A DNA stretch of 64,000 nt from Chlorogloeopsis sp. ULAP01. GTDB taxonomy: Bacteria; Cyanobacteriota; Cyanobacteriia; Cyanobacteriales; Nostocaceae. Both the position numbers and the translations under genes were made by a program. Location of the stretch: assembly GCF_030381805.1 (NCBI RefSeq), contig NZ_JAUDRH010000016.1:178984-242983 (forward strand), in the 5' to 3' direction. The notes beneath the pieces are model-generated. The model was not told the origin of the DNA, did not search any database, and saw only the letters and a list, made by a program, of their open reading frames with translations. Positions 38,606-47,701 of the stretch are shown piece after piece; positions within the stretch are counted from its first letter, which is position 1; each line of letters begins with the position of its first letter.

Positions 38606-39328
38606 ATGCTCAAGCGGCTCATTCAGTGGCTAAAAAGGTTCTTTCAACGCTTGTTTGGTAAAAAACAGGTGCCATCAACATATGTGGGTGATACTCAAAA
38701 AGCCCCACCTCCACCCCTCAATGATACAGATTTGGAATTTCTCTTCACCGAACTGTTGGAAGGAGTGCATCAGGCACGGGGACAAAATTGGGCGCAAAAG
38801 TGGCTGCATAATATCGAACATCGCGTTCCTACAGAACGTTGGGTAGAGTGGTTGCAAGGCTTTGGCGAAAGATTATTAGCATCACCTACTCCGAATAACG
38901 AATTAGCTTCTCGAATGGTGCAATTGGGTGAATTGGGTGTTGGAGAAGTAGGAGATACTGCTTATGATATTGGGATGCAACTGTTGATGCGCAATCAAGA
39001 AGAGCCGATCTGGGAGTATGGAGGGCCTGATCATGAACCTCTAGATTTCCTACCTGTACAACAGGAATCAGTTTCAGGAGAAGCAACTAGTTTAGAAGAT
39101 TCTCAAAGTAATTTTTCTGGGGAAGTAAACGAGTTAGAAAATCCTCCAGAAGGAGAATTTCAAACAATTACCCTAGAAGAGTTATTAGTGATGATGCAGC
39201 AAGATGAGAACTTACGCCAGATGATTGCCCAACAATTGGGAATTGAGACAAACGATCCGCAAGTGATTATTCAGGCGTTGATTAATCAATTTCAAGCAGC
39301 AAATCAATCAAATCCAAATGAAGGGTGA
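38606..39328 (+). CDS. N-module protein, paralogue of the TPR-CHAT N-terminus
   Basis: About 240 residues from the ATG at 38606; an in-frame GTG at 38591 is less likely since the paralogue at 60093 starts at the same MLKxLxxWLKRF. A basic amphipathic helix leads to a conserved block (LEFLFTELLEGVHQARG, RWVEWLQGFGERLLASPTPN, RMVQLGELGVGEVGDTAYD). A second helical block lies near the C-terminus (LEELLVMMQQDENLRQMIAQ). Both blocks recur in order in the first ~270 residues of the 1237-aa TPR-CHAT protein at 60.1 kb. The function is unknown. An adaptor or regulator role is plausible. Confidence 0.7.
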   Translation: MLKRLIQWLKRFFQRLFGKKQVPSTYVGDTQKAPPPPLNDTDLEFLFTELLEGVHQARGQNWAQKWLHNIEHRVPTERWVEWLQGFGERLLASPTPNNELASRMVQLGELGVGEVGDTAYDIGMQLLMRNQEEPIWEYGGPDHEPLDFLPVQQESVSGEATSLEDSQSNFSGEVNELENPPEGEFQTITLEELLVMMQQDENLRQMIAQQLGIETNDPQVIIQALINQFQAANQSNPNEG

Positions 39329-39346
39329 AATACCGCTAGTAACCCA

Positions 39347-40789
39347 TTAATATCCAGGTGGGTGAGCGATCGCACCAGTAACCTCGACGATTTTCTCTGC
39401 TAGAGCGAGGAGATGATAATCCTTCCATCGCTTTCCAACCAAATGAACCCCAATCGGTAACCCATTCTTGGTTTGTCCGACAGGGATAACAACAACCGGA
39501 TGCCCAGTTAGTGTAAAAATGCTGGTGTAAGCAACACCACCTAAAACATAAGGCATTTGCTGTCCATCAACATCAATTGGTTTACCTGGTATGTGGTGCT
39601 TAAAGGCAGGGAAAGGAATAACTGGACAAATCCAGGCATCCCATTGTGATAAAAAGCGATCCATCTGTTGAGTGAAGGTGGCTCTACGAGCTAGGGCTAC
39701 GCCATATTGCTTTAGTTTTAATCTCGATCCTCTCAATGCTCCCTTAATTACAGCCCCCCCTGCCAGCAGTTTACGAAGATTGTTTAGGAGAATTGGCTGC
39801 GTCGGCATCAGTCGAGTTGCCAGCCACGCACCTGTTAACTCTCCATAGTTCTCCCAAGCCGCCGTGTAATCGAAGTCGGAAGGTGAGGCTTTTTCAACTA
39901 GGCAACCCTGCTCAATTAGCTTTTTAGCTACTCTCTCTAAAACGTCTCGTGTTTCCTGGCTGGCAGAAATCTCACCAAAATTGTCTGTCCATGCAATTTG
40001 GTAAGACTTAAGTGGGCGATGCTCAATAACTTCCGGGAAAATAGGAGGCGTATAAACCCATCGTTCATCTTCGCCCTCAACAATCTCAAGCCAAAGCTTC
40101 AAGTCTTCTACAGAGCGAGTCATCACACCCGGAGCATACATATACTGAAGCCCTGCATTGCCTTCTAAGGGAGCAATCCAGGCTCCTGCCATTGAAACTC
40201 GATTTTCTGTGGGTTTAATGCCAAACACACCGCAAAAATGAGCCGGAATTCTCGCTGATCCGCCTAAGCCTGAACAGAGATCCATTGGCACAAATCCTGC
40301 GGCTACGGCTGCTGCACTCCCACCACTGCTGCCACCGACGGTAAACGATGGATTCCAAGGATTGTTTGTCTGTCCAAAATCAGACACAGTTTGCATATCA
40401 GAAGCGAGAATAGCCATGTTTGTTTTGCCCAAAATGATTGCACCTGCGGCTTTGATTCGGGAGACAATCGTGGCATCTTGAGCTGGAATATAGTCAAAGA
40501 ACTTTTTATAGCCACAAGTCGATCGCATTCCAGCCGTTTCATAGCAATCCTTTACTGTCATCGGCACACCATGTAAAGCTCCCCAGATTTCCCCTCTAGC
40601 GATCGCTGCATCGGCGGCTTTGGCTTGCTGTTTGGCGCGTTCCTCATCAAGTGTGACGATCGCATTCACTTTAGCATTATGAGTTGCAATTTGTTGCAGA
40701 TGTGCCTCTAAAACTTCTTGGGCTGAAACTTGGCGATCGCGAATGGCTTGAGCCATCTGATTTGCCGTCCAAAAAACAAGACTACTCAT
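39347..40789 (-). CDS. amidase (amidase signature family)
   Basis: A 480-residue enzyme with the amidase signature GGSSGGSAAAVAAGFVPM, the catalytic-lysine region VPMTVKDCYET, and SGLGGSARIPAHFCGVFGIK. These supply the Ser-cisSer-Lys triad. It hydrolyses amides to acid and ammonia. It is not GatA by context (no gatB/C neighbours, and residues differ), so a broad-specificity or carbon-nitrogen amidase is likelier. It is the first of several accessory genes on the minus strand. Confidence 0.9.
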   Translation of the reverse strand: MSSLVFWTANQMAQAIRDRQVSAQEVLEAHLQQIATHNAKVNAIVTLDEERAKQQAKAADAAIARGEIWGALHGVPMTVKDCYETAGMRSTCGYKKFFDYIPAQDATIVSRIKAAGAIILGKTNMAILASDMQTVSDFGQTNNPWNPSFTVGGSSGGSAAAVAAGFVPMDLCSGLGGSARIPAHFCGVFGIKPTENRVSMAGAWIAPLEGNAGLQYMYAPGVMTRSVEDLKLWLEIVEGEDERWVYTPPIFPEVIEHRPLKSYQIAWTDNFGEISASQETRDVLERVAKKLIEQGCLVEKASPSDFDYTAAWENYGELTGAWLATRLMPTQPILLNNLRKLLAGGAVIKGALRGSRLKLKQYGVALARRATFTQQMDRFLSQWDAWICPVIPFPAFKHHIPGKPIDVDGQQMPYVLGGVAYTSIFTLTGHPVVVIPVGQTKNGLPIGVHLVGKRWKDYHLLALAEKIVEVTGAIAHPPGY

Positions 40790-40903
40790 AGAATTAGTGC
40801 TGAGGTTGGATGATTCACTTTGCTAAATCAGCACCGAGTTTAGTCAAAATTATGGATGCTCGTCTTTCGCATTCTTCCCAAAAGTATCGCAATCTTCCGA
40901 AAA

Positions 40904-41797
40904 TTAAGCGCGTGAGTTACGATAAGCCTTGGGCGTAACCTTTGTATAGTTGCGAAAAACCTTTGTGAAATGACTTTGGCTTTGAAAACCCACTTGATGA
41001 CAAACTTCTATAATCGTGAATTCAGATTGTGTCAGTAATTGTTTCGCTCGTTCAATTCGGCATTTTGTGATGTATTGGTAAGGAGCAGCTCCTGTTGATT
41101 GTTTGAACAAGCTGGCAAAGTAATGCGGACTCATGTTTACTAGTGCGGCAATTTCTGCCAAACTTAAGGGTTGATCCAAATGTTCATGGATGTAGGCGAT
41201 CGCAGTTTTGAGCTTGTAAGTAGGTAATCCACCAAAGTAATTCTTAATAACTTGCTTTCGTGTTGCATATCGTCTGACTAAGTGAGTCGCCAAAGCCGTT
41301 GCCATCGATTCTGCATAAAGATGACTATCTAATTCAGCAAATTCCAGTTCTCGCTTCAGCTCCAATCCCATATGGTAAATCAACGGATCGGCACCAAAGA
41401 CTTGCGACACAATTTCAATTTGATCGACGCTTTGAGATCCATCAGTTACCAGAGCAAGTAGGTTAGGATCGATTGACAGCAACATAAATTCTGCATTGCC
41501 GTATGCTTGAGTACTAAGACTTTCATAGGCAGGACAAATAGCAATATTTCCAGGACAAAAATCTTTGTAGACTCGTCGATTTGCCTTGAATTCCCTTGCC
41601 TCATATCTCAAACCAATACTGATGGTATGAACAGGAAAACAGTATTCAGGAGTTTCATGAACAGGCTGGCGATGATACTCAAAATGAATTCCTTTCCATG
41701 CCGCCGTGTGACTAGATAAAACAGGTGCTCGTGGTAAAACTTGCTGCCAAGAGTCTGATTTACCAAAATTAATTATTTGAGGTTTGGCACTTGGCAT
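40904..41797 (-). CDS. AraC family transcriptional regulator
   Basis: About 297 residues from ATG 41797 (an ATG at 41863 would add 22). The C-terminal ~100 residues hold the paired AraC HTH motifs: LSLAEIAALVNMSPHYFASL and a second helix pair ending GFQSQSHFTKVFRNYTKVTP. The N-terminal part is a ligand-sensing domain of unclear ligand. It is upstream of the amidase in the same direction, which makes the amidase a possible target. Confidence 0.9.
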   Translation of the reverse strand: MPSAKPQIINFGKSDSWQQVLPRAPVLSSHTAAWKGIHFEYHRQPVHETPEYCFPVHTISIGLRYEAREFKANRRVYKDFCPGNIAICPAYESLSTQAYGNAEFMLLSIDPNLLALVTDGSQSVDQIEIVSQVFGADPLIYHMGLELKRELEFAELDSHLYAESMATALATHLVRRYATRKQVIKNYFGGLPTYKLKTAIAYIHEHLDQPLSLAEIAALVNMSPHYFASLFKQSTGAAPYQYITKCRIERAKQLLTQSEFTIIEVCHQVGFQSQSHFTKVFRNYTKVTPKAYRNSRA

Positions 41798-41926
41798 GGC
41801 TCTTATACTTAGATGGTTATATAAGTTCGTAGCAAGGACTTTAGTCCTAAACTGCGAGAGCACTCTTTGTGCTTACTAAAAACCTATCAAAACTTTTGCG
41901 ACAGACTACCAGTCGGACGCATATAA

Positions 41927-42550
41927 TTAAGCTTTTGTTACCAAAAATACCCCCACAGCAATCATTACACAGCCAGCAGCAATGTTTATTCCTTTTGTGA
42001 TTTTGGAACTAATCAGCAATCTCGCTCTATCTGCCATGAATGCATAACCAAGTTTTACACCGCCTACAGCCACTGTAGTAATTGTTATGATGATGCCAGT
42101 GTCAAAATAAGAGATTTTAGAAATATCAAGAAAAGCTGGGAAAAAACCAAGATAAAATAAAGTCGCTTTTTGATCGCCCAATGTAATCAATAGTCCAGTC
42201 AAAAAACTGGATATTAAAGAGGATTTAACAACCTCCTGTGTCTCCACATTCTTTGATTTTGACCTGCATAGCTTTATTCCCAACAAAATAAGATAAGCAC
42301 CACCAAGATATTTTATGAGGACAAATAGGCTCCCCATCGTTTCAGCCAGAAGCGATAAACCCCAAATGGCTATGATGATGAAAATAATGTCACCAACCAC
42401 TATCCCTATGGTTGTGAAAACACCATAAATGAATCCAGATGTCGCCGATCTTGTCGAGACAGCCAATACACTCACACTGGGAATACAAGCCAGCACAACC
42501 ATTGCACTAAATAATGCAACAATGCTGCTAAATGTCATACTGCTTTGCAT
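41927..42550 (-). CDS. LysE family amino-acid/metabolite exporter
   Basis: About 207 residues from ATG 42550 (an upstream start at 42655 overlaps the S41 gene and looks wrong). Five to six membrane helices and the LysE/RhtB layout are visible (PSVSVLAVSTRSATSGFIYG near the start, GGAYLILLGIKLCRSKSKN in the middle). Such proteins export amino acids or related small molecules. It follows the S41 peptidase gene by 40 bp in the same direction, so the two may be cotranscribed. Confidence 0.8.
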   Translation of the reverse strand: MQSSMTFSSIVALFSAMVVLACIPSVSVLAVSTRSATSGFIYGVFTTIGIVVGDIIFIIIAIWGLSLLAETMGSLFVLIKYLGGAYLILLGIKLCRSKSKNVETQEVVKSSLISSFLTGLLITLGDQKATLFYLGFFPAFLDISKISYFDTGIIITITTVAVGGVKLGYAFMADRARLLISSKITKGINIAAGCVMIAVGVFLVTKA

Positions 42551-42590
42551 CGGCAGAACAATTATTGAGTTGCTGCTCTCATTTTCATAC

Positions 42591-43793
42591 TTAACGGTCG
42601 TGTGATGCAGCCGCGCCTGCAATCTCGATTGCTTTCTCAAGACACTGGCTACCACTGTTTTTACATTCAGGGATTTGGATATCTGGTTTCACTCCCACAC
42701 CTTCGATAGTATTACCTTTGGGTGAGATCACCTGAAGTGTCGGGACTATGAGCGCGAATCCCTGCCAGTTCAGCCTGACTGCATCGCCCCCAAATAGTGC
42801 GCCCATTGTTCGAGTTCCCAATATTTTGGCAGATCCATAATCCTTGATGATTCCTGCAAACAAGTCACAAGACGAACCACATTGATCATCAACCAAAATG
42901 AAGTGAGGTCTTGGATCTCTCTTAGCTTCTGTTCGAGTACGCCACTCTACAAACGGTTGCTCTTTGGATAGCTTAATCTCAGCTTTAGCTTCAGCATTCA
43001 CCGCATCATCAAAATATCCTCGAAAGATATACGGCTTTTGCACTTGTAGCCCCTCACGGGTTCTGTCTCTCCAAAGCACTTTGTCAGCACCCACAATGTC
43101 TTCTACTAAGTAACTAATGCTTGATCCCGCGCCGCCACCATTCCCACGCAGATCAATCAGAATCACTTTGGCTTGAGAGAGATGAGACTTTGCATTATCT
43201 AGTGCAACCTTGGTGACATGGGGAATCAGGAAGCTTTTGACTCTAAGAATTCCTATCTCGCCTCGTATTTCGGCTGAAATTGCTGGTTCAGGTGTGGCAT
43301 CTGGTAATGGTTTCTGCTCAACCACACGGAATAATTTTTCACCTTCAGTTGGATCTAAAATTCTTAGATGGGATATTGAGAGCTTTTTCAGCTGGCTGCT
43401 GATGCGTTCGATTACTTCCGCTCTCGTCCAATTCGGCTTCCCATCTATTGTATTTAGAAGTTCTTGTAGTTGTTGGTCTCGCTCATCTTTTTTGAAGGCA
43501 GGATCAAAGATTTTGCTGTCGAGTGTTTGATAGACATTGTTGATGAACGCCTTTGCTTGTGAAGCAGATACGTTATCCTTAGACTTTAGTCGAGAAGAAG
43601 TAAACCAATCCAGCGAGACGGCTTCCGTAGATTCTTGAGTCGGTTTTGGTGAGGATTGCGGTTCAGCGATCGCGGGATTTGCTTTGATTGACTCGTTTGC
43701 AGATTTGTTTCCAGTACAGGCGATTACACCTAACAAGACTGCCATCACGACACTAAAACTTACCCCTGTTGAGCGCATAAATCTTTTTCTCAA
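42591..43793 (-). CDS. S41-family peptidase lipoprotein
   Basis: A 400-residue protein. A signal sequence ends in a lipobox (LLGVIAC), so the mature protein is probably lipid-anchored. The S41 (tail-specific/C-terminal processing protease) core follows with IDLRGNGGGAGSSIS, the nucleophile region DDQCGSSCDLFAGII and GTRTMGALFGG. No PDZ domain is evident, so it is the shorter non-CtpA type. It probably trims or degrades proteins at the cell envelope. Confidence 0.85.
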   Translation of the reverse strand: MRKRFMRSTGVSFSVVMAVLLGVIACTGNKSANESIKANPAIAEPQSSPKPTQESTEAVSLDWFTSSRLKSKDNVSASQAKAFINNVYQTLDSKIFDPAFKKDERDQQLQELLNTIDGKPNWTRAEVIERISSQLKKLSISHLRILDPTEGEKLFRVVEQKPLPDATPEPAISAEIRGEIGILRVKSFLIPHVTKVALDNAKSHLSQAKVILIDLRGNGGGAGSSISYLVEDIVGADKVLWRDRTREGLQVQKPYIFRGYFDDAVNAEAKAEIKLSKEQPFVEWRTRTEAKRDPRPHFILVDDQCGSSCDLFAGIIKDYGSAKILGTRTMGALFGGDAVRLNWQGFALIVPTLQVISPKGNTIEGVGVKPDIQIPECKNSGSQCLEKAIEIAGAAASHDR

Positions 43794-43970
43794 TCTTCAG
43801 CTACCAATTTAACGGATAGGCTTAGATGTCAAAATTAATTGTTATTCAGCGTAACTTAAAGATACAAAAATGCTTCTCAAGCCGAAAGTCGCTCTATTGT
43901 GCACCAATGCTGGCGTCTAAGCTCAAGGTAGCCACGATCCTAAACGGGATAGCTGAGTGTGCGATCGCCT

Positions 43971-44942
43971 CTAAATTTTGCCGAAGCGATCGCGATCGTG
44001 CCGTTCGTCAAAATCGATGATTGGCCCCTTTGGCACAATTCGATTGGGATTAATCTCGGTCATACTTATGTAATAGGCACGCTTAGTGTAGTCTAGATTG
44101 CACGTCGCTTTGAATTCAGAAATCTGATATAAATCCTTGAGATAATTCCAAAGGTTCGGATAGTCAATAATTCGCCGCAAATTGCACTTAAAGTGACTGT
44201 GATAGACTGAGTCAAAGCGATACAGCGTTGTAAACATACAAATATCCGCTTCAGTGAGTTGATCCCCACATAAATAGCGCTGCTTGCTCAGAACGATTTC
44301 CCATTGATCTAAACTCTCGAAGAGTTCAGTTACTGCTTCTTCGTAGGCTGCTTGTGAAGTCGCAAAACCAGAGCGATATACACCAGCATTGATGGGCAGA
44401 TAAATTGCATCGATTGTTTCATCAATCTTCTGTTGTAAGTCGTGTGGGTATAAATCTATTTTCTGCGTTGCCAATTGAGCAAACTCTACATCAAACATTC
44501 GCATGATTTCGCGAGATTCGTTATTGACGATTGTTTGAGTTTGCTGATCCCACAATACCGGAACTGTGACTCGCCCTGTGTATTTGGGATCGGCTTTCAC
44601 ATAAATCTCTTGCAGATATTGAGCATGATTCACCCGGTCAGGAATGGCTCCCGGTGCTTTACTAAACATCCAGCCCTTATCGCTCATAATCGGATCGACA
44701 ATAGAGACTGAGATGGCATCATTCAACCCTTTGAGTTCTCGCATAATTAAGGTGCGATGCGCCCACGGACACGCCAAGGAAACGTAGAGGTGATAGCGTC
44801 TTGCTTCTGCCTTAAATCCGCTCTTGCCATCGGCGCTGATGCGATCGCGAAATGTTGTCGGTATCTCTTTGAAATTACCACTGGGAGCTAATTTATTTGC
44901 GTCGGTTGTCCATTTGCCATCGACCATCATTCCTGATGCCAT
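43971..44942 (-). CDS. Xi-class glutathione transferase (glutathionyl-hydroquinone reductase)
   Basis: A 323-residue protein with the Xi-class active-site motif ACPWAHRT in the thioredoxin-like domain and the long helical C-terminus (EADICMFTTLYRFDSVYHSH, KCNLRRIIDYPNLWNYLKDL). These enzymes reductively remove glutathione from hydroquinones. An AGGAGA ribosome-binding site before the ATG at 44942 fixes the start. It is the last clear chromosomal-type gene before the cassette region. Confidence 0.9.
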   Translation of the reverse strand: MASGMMVDGKWTTDANKLAPSGNFKEIPTTFRDRISADGKSGFKAEARRYHLYVSLACPWAHRTLIMRELKGLNDAISVSIVDPIMSDKGWMFSKAPGAIPDRVNHAQYLQEIYVKADPKYTGRVTVPVLWDQQTQTIVNNESREIMRMFDVEFAQLATQKIDLYPHDLQQKIDETIDAIYLPINAGVYRSGFATSQAAYEEAVTELFESLDQWEIVLSKQRYLCGDQLTEADICMFTTLYRFDSVYHSHFKCNLRRIIDYPNLWNYLKDLYQISEFKATCNLDYTKRAYYISMTEINPNRIVPKGPIIDFDERHDRDRFGKI

Positions 44943-45029
44943 AATTTTCTCCTAACCCTGGGAGGTGTCTGCAAACTACAAAGTTTATTTCAGAATTAAG
45001 TCTTGGCTTTTCTGAAGGATATTAATTTC

Positions 45030-45242
45030 TTAAAAATACTTGACAAAATTGCCTTGACAAGCAGACGTTAATGGTGTTCTTAACGGACAGCGTTTCGGCA
45101 TTTGAGACAGAGACTCGATCGCTTGTAACAAACCCGAATACCATTGGCTTGCTGTTGTAGTAGAGGTAACCTGAGACATCCAAAGAAAAGCATTATCTGC
45201 ATCAGCCTCTGCCACACTTGAAATTTCGATTCGGTACTCCAT
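45030..45242 (-). pseudogene. ParE-like toxin, truncated
   Basis: About 70 residues from ATG 45242. The start (MEYRIEISSVAEADADNAFL) matches ParE/RelE-fold toxins, but the C-terminal beta strands that carry the conserved Arg/Tyr end are replaced by an unrelated tail (RTPLTSACQGNFVKYF). Family members are about 90-100 residues. The start shares one base with the antitoxin stop (TGATG), showing the ancestral TA operon. The toxin is probably inactive. Confidence 0.6.
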
Positions 45243-45493
45243 CAATCGGCTGACAGTTTGTACTTGTGGCGTTTTTCTTCAGCAAAACTCTCAAAAGCTC
45301 GAAATCTTCCTTCCTCAAAATTATCTAACCCTTGCTGAATACCCTTAATCGCTTCTTCTGAGTCTTGCTCTTCTGACTGTAAAATACTAGCAAGTAATTG
45401 AGATGCAACGAGATTAACGTCTTGACCTTGACGAGCAGCTCTATCCCGTAGCAAGGCTTCTAACTCAAGGCTAAGGGTGACAACAATTGGCAT
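45242..45493 (-). CDS. antitoxin partner of the truncated ParE-like toxin
   Basis: An 83-residue protein, MPIVVTLSLELEALLRDRAA, with an N-terminal ribbon-helix-like segment and an acidic helical tail (EEGRFRAFESFAEEKRH). It is placed directly before the ParE-like frame with a TGATG junction, as in type II TA operons. It would bind and neutralise its toxin and autorepress. Exact family unknown. It lies at the low-coordinate border of the cassette array. Confidence 0.6.
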   Translation of the reverse strand: MPIVVTLSLELEALLRDRAARQGQDVNLVASQLLASILQSEEQDSEEAIKGIQQGLDNFEEGRFRAFESFAEEKRHKYKLSAD

Positions 45494-45618
45494 AGGTTTT
45501 TTCCTTGGATATCAGCCTCTGCTCAGTATTCTAGCAACTCGTCGAAAGCAAAAACATTGTTAACAGCTATTGAGGAGGTTCTGGCTAGCACTGTTGGTGG
45601 TTGGGGAAGTAGGAAAAG

Positions 45619-45840
45619 TCAGGTGTTGCGAAGGACTTCATCGAGATCCCTCACTCTGTTAGCTGCAATATCTGCCTCTGCTTTGGCAATGAGCTTGTCT
45701 AGTTTACCTGATGCTAAATCGTCTCCAATTTGCCGATCCCACATCTCATCCAAATACTCTTGCAACCAAACTGAGAGTTGACGAACATCATCTTCGGGCA
45801 ATTGTCTAATAGCTGCTTCAATTTCTGGCAAGGTAGTCAT
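45619..45840 (-). CDS. orphan antitoxin-like protein
   Basis: A 73-residue protein, MTTLPEIEAAIRQLPEDDVR, related in pattern to the antitoxin at 49790-49990 (IEAAI..LP, then W...YxxxWDxQI, DxxxGKLxxL). That relative has a RelE/HigB-type toxin directly downstream; here none follows before the next gene at 45493. Its upstream region also shares a leader motif with that relative's upstream region. It is therefore a survivor of a TA cassette whose toxin was lost. Confidence 0.6.
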   Translation of the reverse strand: MTTLPEIEAAIRQLPEDDVRQLSVWLQEYLDEMWDRQIGDDLASGKLDKLIAKAEADIAANRVRDLDEVLRNT

Positions 45841-46001
45841 AGGAACAAATCGCGCTATAGATTGACTCTATGGTATCGCAATCAAGTTTGGCTCTGGATC
45901 TGAGCAGCAAACCTAATATACTGCCTCATAAATAATCTCGCGTCAACTTGATTGTGGGCACTAACAGATAAGGTGAATGCACAGCCCCAACCAAGAATTT
46001 G

Positions 46002-46089
46002 AGTTAACGGTTGCGTTCAGCGGCAGCGAAAGAACCTAAACGATAGATGCAAAGACTCTCAATTGTCCGCTGCAACGCGATTGTTAGGT
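46002..46089 (-). other. attC-like site A (integron cassette)
   Basis: An 88-bp imperfect palindrome. On the minus strand it opens with R'' ACCTAAC and L'' AGCGGAC and closes with L' GCCGCT and R' GTTAACT. It begins 20 bp after the stop of the GNAT gene at 46110, the usual place for an attC at the 3' end of a cassette gene. Confidence 0.85.
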
Positions 46090-46109
46090 GTGCAGTGCAA
46101 CACTAGAGT

Positions 46110-46886
46110 TCAGCCTGTGGCGCTCTCATCATCCGGCAAATTCAGTGCCTCGTATTTCCCCGTCGAGCGAAACCCCAGTTGTCTCGCCAAGGCTGAAGAC
46201 GGCTCATTCGCTGCATCCCAACATGGCTCTAACCCGCGATCAAGGCAATACAGTATCAAGGCTGCGGCGACTGCCCTAGCCAACCCCCGACGACGAAACT
46301 GCTCATGGGTGTGGATATCGATCTCCACTTTCCCCCCGCCAACCGCTGCGGAGGAAGCGCCGGAGACAAACCTGCCCTGATGCAGGATACCCAGAGCGAC
46401 TCCTCGCGTCATGAGATCTTCGTGAGAACGAAAGTTGTAACCCAGATAAGGATTAAGGTCTGCGGCGAATTGCGTCACCTCTTCGAGGCGCACTTGCCGT
46501 AGTTCAAACCCGCTTGGCACTGCTTGACAGAACTGTCTCAACCGCTCGACATCGAACTTGTCAACTTGGAAGGCTTCACGATGATCTATGTCCAACGGAT
46601 TCGGATAGATGGCAGTGACTAGCTGCTGCCACGCTGGAGTTGGAGCAATCACCATACCCCCAGGTTGCAGTAGCTTTTCAAGTTGCTGGGGATTTGCGTG
46701 GAGTGGATCGCCCGCCAGGAAGTGAAACTCAAGCACGGAGAGAGCCATGCGAGGCTTCTCTTGTGAGTCTACAAAGACCTTTCCCATGTCACCTTCGATG
46801 ACCGCTGCGACAAAACCACGCAAGCATGGATAATGATCAAACAGCTTTCGTATGGACTCTCGGTTGTCACTATCCAATTCAATCAT
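46110..46886 (-). CDS. GNAT acetyltransferase (cassette gene)
   Basis: About 258 residues from ATG 46886, which has an AGAAAGGA ribosome-binding site just inside the cassette; an upstream start at 47054 would run through attC site B. The C-terminal half carries the GNAT acetyl-CoA fold (KVEIDIHTHEQFRRRGLARA with R-x-x-G-x-A, then a helix ending RQLGFRS). The N-terminal half is a less conserved extension. The substrate cannot be told. The gene lies between attC sites B (upstream) and A (downstream), so it is one cassette. Confidence 0.8.
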   Translation of the reverse strand: MIELDSDNRESIRKLFDHYPCLRGFVAAVIEGDMGKVFVDSQEKPRMALSVLEFHFLAGDPLHANPQQLEKLLQPGGMVIAPTPAWQQLVTAIYPNPLDIDHREAFQVDKFDVERLRQFCQAVPSGFELRQVRLEEVTQFAADLNPYLGYNFRSHEDLMTRGVALGILHQGRFVSGASSAAVGGGKVEIDIHTHEQFRRRGLARAVAAALILYCLDRGLEPCWDAANEPSSALARQLGFRSTGKYEALNLPDDESATG

Positions 46887-46920
46887 TATAGTCCTTTCTG
46901 TTAGTGTATTCTCTACAGTA

Positions 46921-47008
46921 ATTGAACGGCTCGGTTCAGCGGACGCAGACAAGCTTGGCAGCTCAATTAACAGAACCGAGTCGTTCCGCTGCAACCGAAT
47001 TGTTAGCT
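46921..47008 (-). other. attC-like site B (integron cassette)
   Basis: 88 bp. On the minus strand it runs from R'' AGCTAAC with L'' AGCGGAAC to L' CCGCTGAAC and R' GTTCAAT. It overlaps the last ~15 codons of the DUF6194-like gene (46963-47451), so the site also supplies that protein's C-terminal tail. Such overlap is common for integron cassettes. Confidence 0.85.
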
Positions 47009-47451
47009 GTCTTTTTCTCAAACTTTTTGATTGCTTCGTGATGCGCTTCCTCAATTAGAGGAAAAACATTCTCAAACTTGTCTCGGCTAGGGGAAAGTAT
47101 TTGTGCCCAGAACATCCAAGCGTAAATTGGATGCGGCATAAGCTCATTTAACTTTGTAAAGTCGTGACCCGTTGCAACAATACCGCCCTTGCCGGGGCGC
47201 GCTGGTTTCTGACCAAATAAACGAACGTAGGTTTTGGAATTAAGACCTATAGCAACTCTAAATACACCTTCTCGATCAAGATTTGATGCTTTGTCGTTTT
47301 CGCCATTATTTTGCTTGATTGTGCAAAAATAAACGCCATTGGGCAACACGCGACCAGGATTGTAAAACAGTGACGTTTCGCCCCAACTGGCTTTCGGGAC
47401 TACACCCGAAAGTTTATTGCATATATATTGAGTGATTTCTTCTGGTGTCAC
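46963..47451 (-). CDS. DUF6194-like protein (cassette gene)
   Basis: A 162-residue protein starting from GTG 47451, with an AGGAG ribosome-binding site. The pattern ITQYICNKLSGVVPKASWGE, LFYNPGRVLPNGVYFCTIKQ and LDREGVFRVAIGLNSKTYV fits the DUF6194 family of uncharacterised small bacterial proteins. The final residues (TANNSVAAERLGSVN) are encoded by attC site B. Upstream, at 47463-47492, lies half of another attC-like site. Function unknown. Confidence 0.7.
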   Translation of the reverse strand: MTPEEITQYICNKLSGVVPKASWGETSLFYNPGRVLPNGVYFCTIKQNNGENDKASNLDREGVFRVAIGLNSKTYVRLFGQKPARPGKGGIVATGHDFTKLNELMPHPIYAWMFWAQILSPSRDKFENVFPLIEEAHHEAIKKFEKKTANNSVAAERLGSVN

Positions 47452-47462
47452 AGCTTCTCCTG

Positions 47463-47492
47463 ATTGTTAACGGAAAAAGTCAGCGGCGGCGA
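47463..47492 (-). other. half attC-like site (decayed)
   Basis: On the minus strand the R'/L' half of an attC is visible (CGCCGCTGAC then CCGTTAACAAT), just before the start of the DUF6194-like gene. The matching R''/L'' half is not found in the next 200 bp, so this is probably a truncated site. Confidence 0.45.
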
Positions 47493-47701
47493 ATCAACCT
47501 TAACATCCTAACAGCGATCACCCCCAACCTCTCCACCTCACACACTCAGCGATCGCCCCACCTACCGCCACCACCGATCGCTCCTGGGACTGCTCAGACA
47601 AACCGATCGCCTCAACCACGTGCCTCAGCCGATCACTTAATGGTCTTCTCGGAATGGTCGATCGTCTTCATCCACGAGTGTAAGAGCTTGGTGCGGAGCC
47701 A
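47493..47701. other. non-coding stretch, GATCG-rich
   Basis: About 200 bp with many CGATCG/GATCGC words and proline-codon-like CCACC runs. No gene or palindrome is convincing. Confidence 0.3.
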
